From: CALGLS01 sp047626155
Lineage (GTDB): Bacteria > Bacteroidota > Bacteroidia > Chitinophagales > Saprospiraceae
DNA: 6,029 bases
Assembly: GCA_047626155.1 (NCBI GenBank)
Contig: JBLHRR010000225.1
Coordinates: 1-6,029, forward strand
Direction of reading: 5' to 3'
Part shown: positions 5,961-6,029 of the stretch, in pieces
Position numbering within the stretch: the first letter of the stretch is position 1
How the letters are laid out: each line of letters begins with the position of its first letter
Position numbers and translations under genes: made by a program
Notes under the pieces: model-generated
Databases searched by the model: none
What the model saw: the letters and a program-made list of their open reading frames with translations, nothing else
Told to the model about the DNA's origin: nothing

Positions 5961-6029
5961 AATTCTTTAGCATAACCACTAGGTGTCCTACCCATCAACT
6001 TCTTAAATTGCCGATTAAAATTTGACAAA
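5951..6029 (-). CDS. AraC-family transcriptional regulator, C-terminal tail (truncated by window)
   Basis: The minus-strand frame entering from the window edge reads LSNFNRQFKKLMGRTPSGYA followed by KELEH and TAA at 5951-5953. This is the second helix-turn-helix of the AraC/XylS DNA-binding domain, with the diagnostic SNFNRxFKKxxGxTPxxY signature, ending a few residues later as family members usually do. The effector-binding or sensor part lies outside the window, so the type (plain AraC or hybrid two-component) cannot be told. In Bacteroidota such regulators often control glycan-use genes. Whether this one controlled the decayed sulfatases is inference. The 25 visible residues show no damage. 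Confidence 0.85.
   Translation of the reverse strand, partial: LSNFNRQFKKLMGRTPSGYAKELEH

Overview
The window looks like an AT-rich chromosomal segment from a member of the Bacteroidota. This is inferred from the LacZ-type GH2 beta-galactosidase, the sulfatase remnants, the wording of the AraC-type regulator tail, and start codons without recognisable Shine-Dalgarno sequences. No rRNA, tRNA or CRISPR array is visible. No nameable new system emerges: the left two thirds are ordinary metabolic genes and the right third is a gene graveyard.

Layout. Positions 1-839 (+) are the C-terminal part of a GH2 beta-galactosidase. A strong hairpin at 868-901 lies between it and the converging operon. Positions 943-4250 (-) hold a compact three-gene operon, read right to left. 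It encodes a BCCT-family sodium-coupled transporter for betaine, carnitine, choline or similar compounds, then an NAD-type short-chain dehydrogenase that overlaps it by 11 bp, then a zinc-free quinone-oxidoreductase-like MDR protein 34 bp further on. The operon suggests import of a quaternary-amine or related zwitterionic solute followed by redox conversion. The substrate is not determined by the sequence.

Positions 4251-4384 are the operon's upstream region, with no convincing promoter match. Positions 4373-5861 contain remnants of two different sulfatase genes (+). Between them is an antisense fragment of a DDE-type transposase. The second sulfatase remnant has lost its active-site CxPSR region. 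It also carries two internal deletions, a frameshift at a T-run, a four-base slippage at a TCCA repeat and a CAG-to-TAG nonsense change. Positions 5862-5950 hold no gene. From 5951 to the window end is the C-terminal tail of an AraC-family regulator (-).

Beta-galactosidase, sulfatases and an AraC regulator together are typical of polysaccharide-degradation neighbourhoods. Here the sulfatase part has decayed, apparently through rearrangement involving an insertion sequence, leaving the glycosidase and the transporter operon intact as far as they can be seen.
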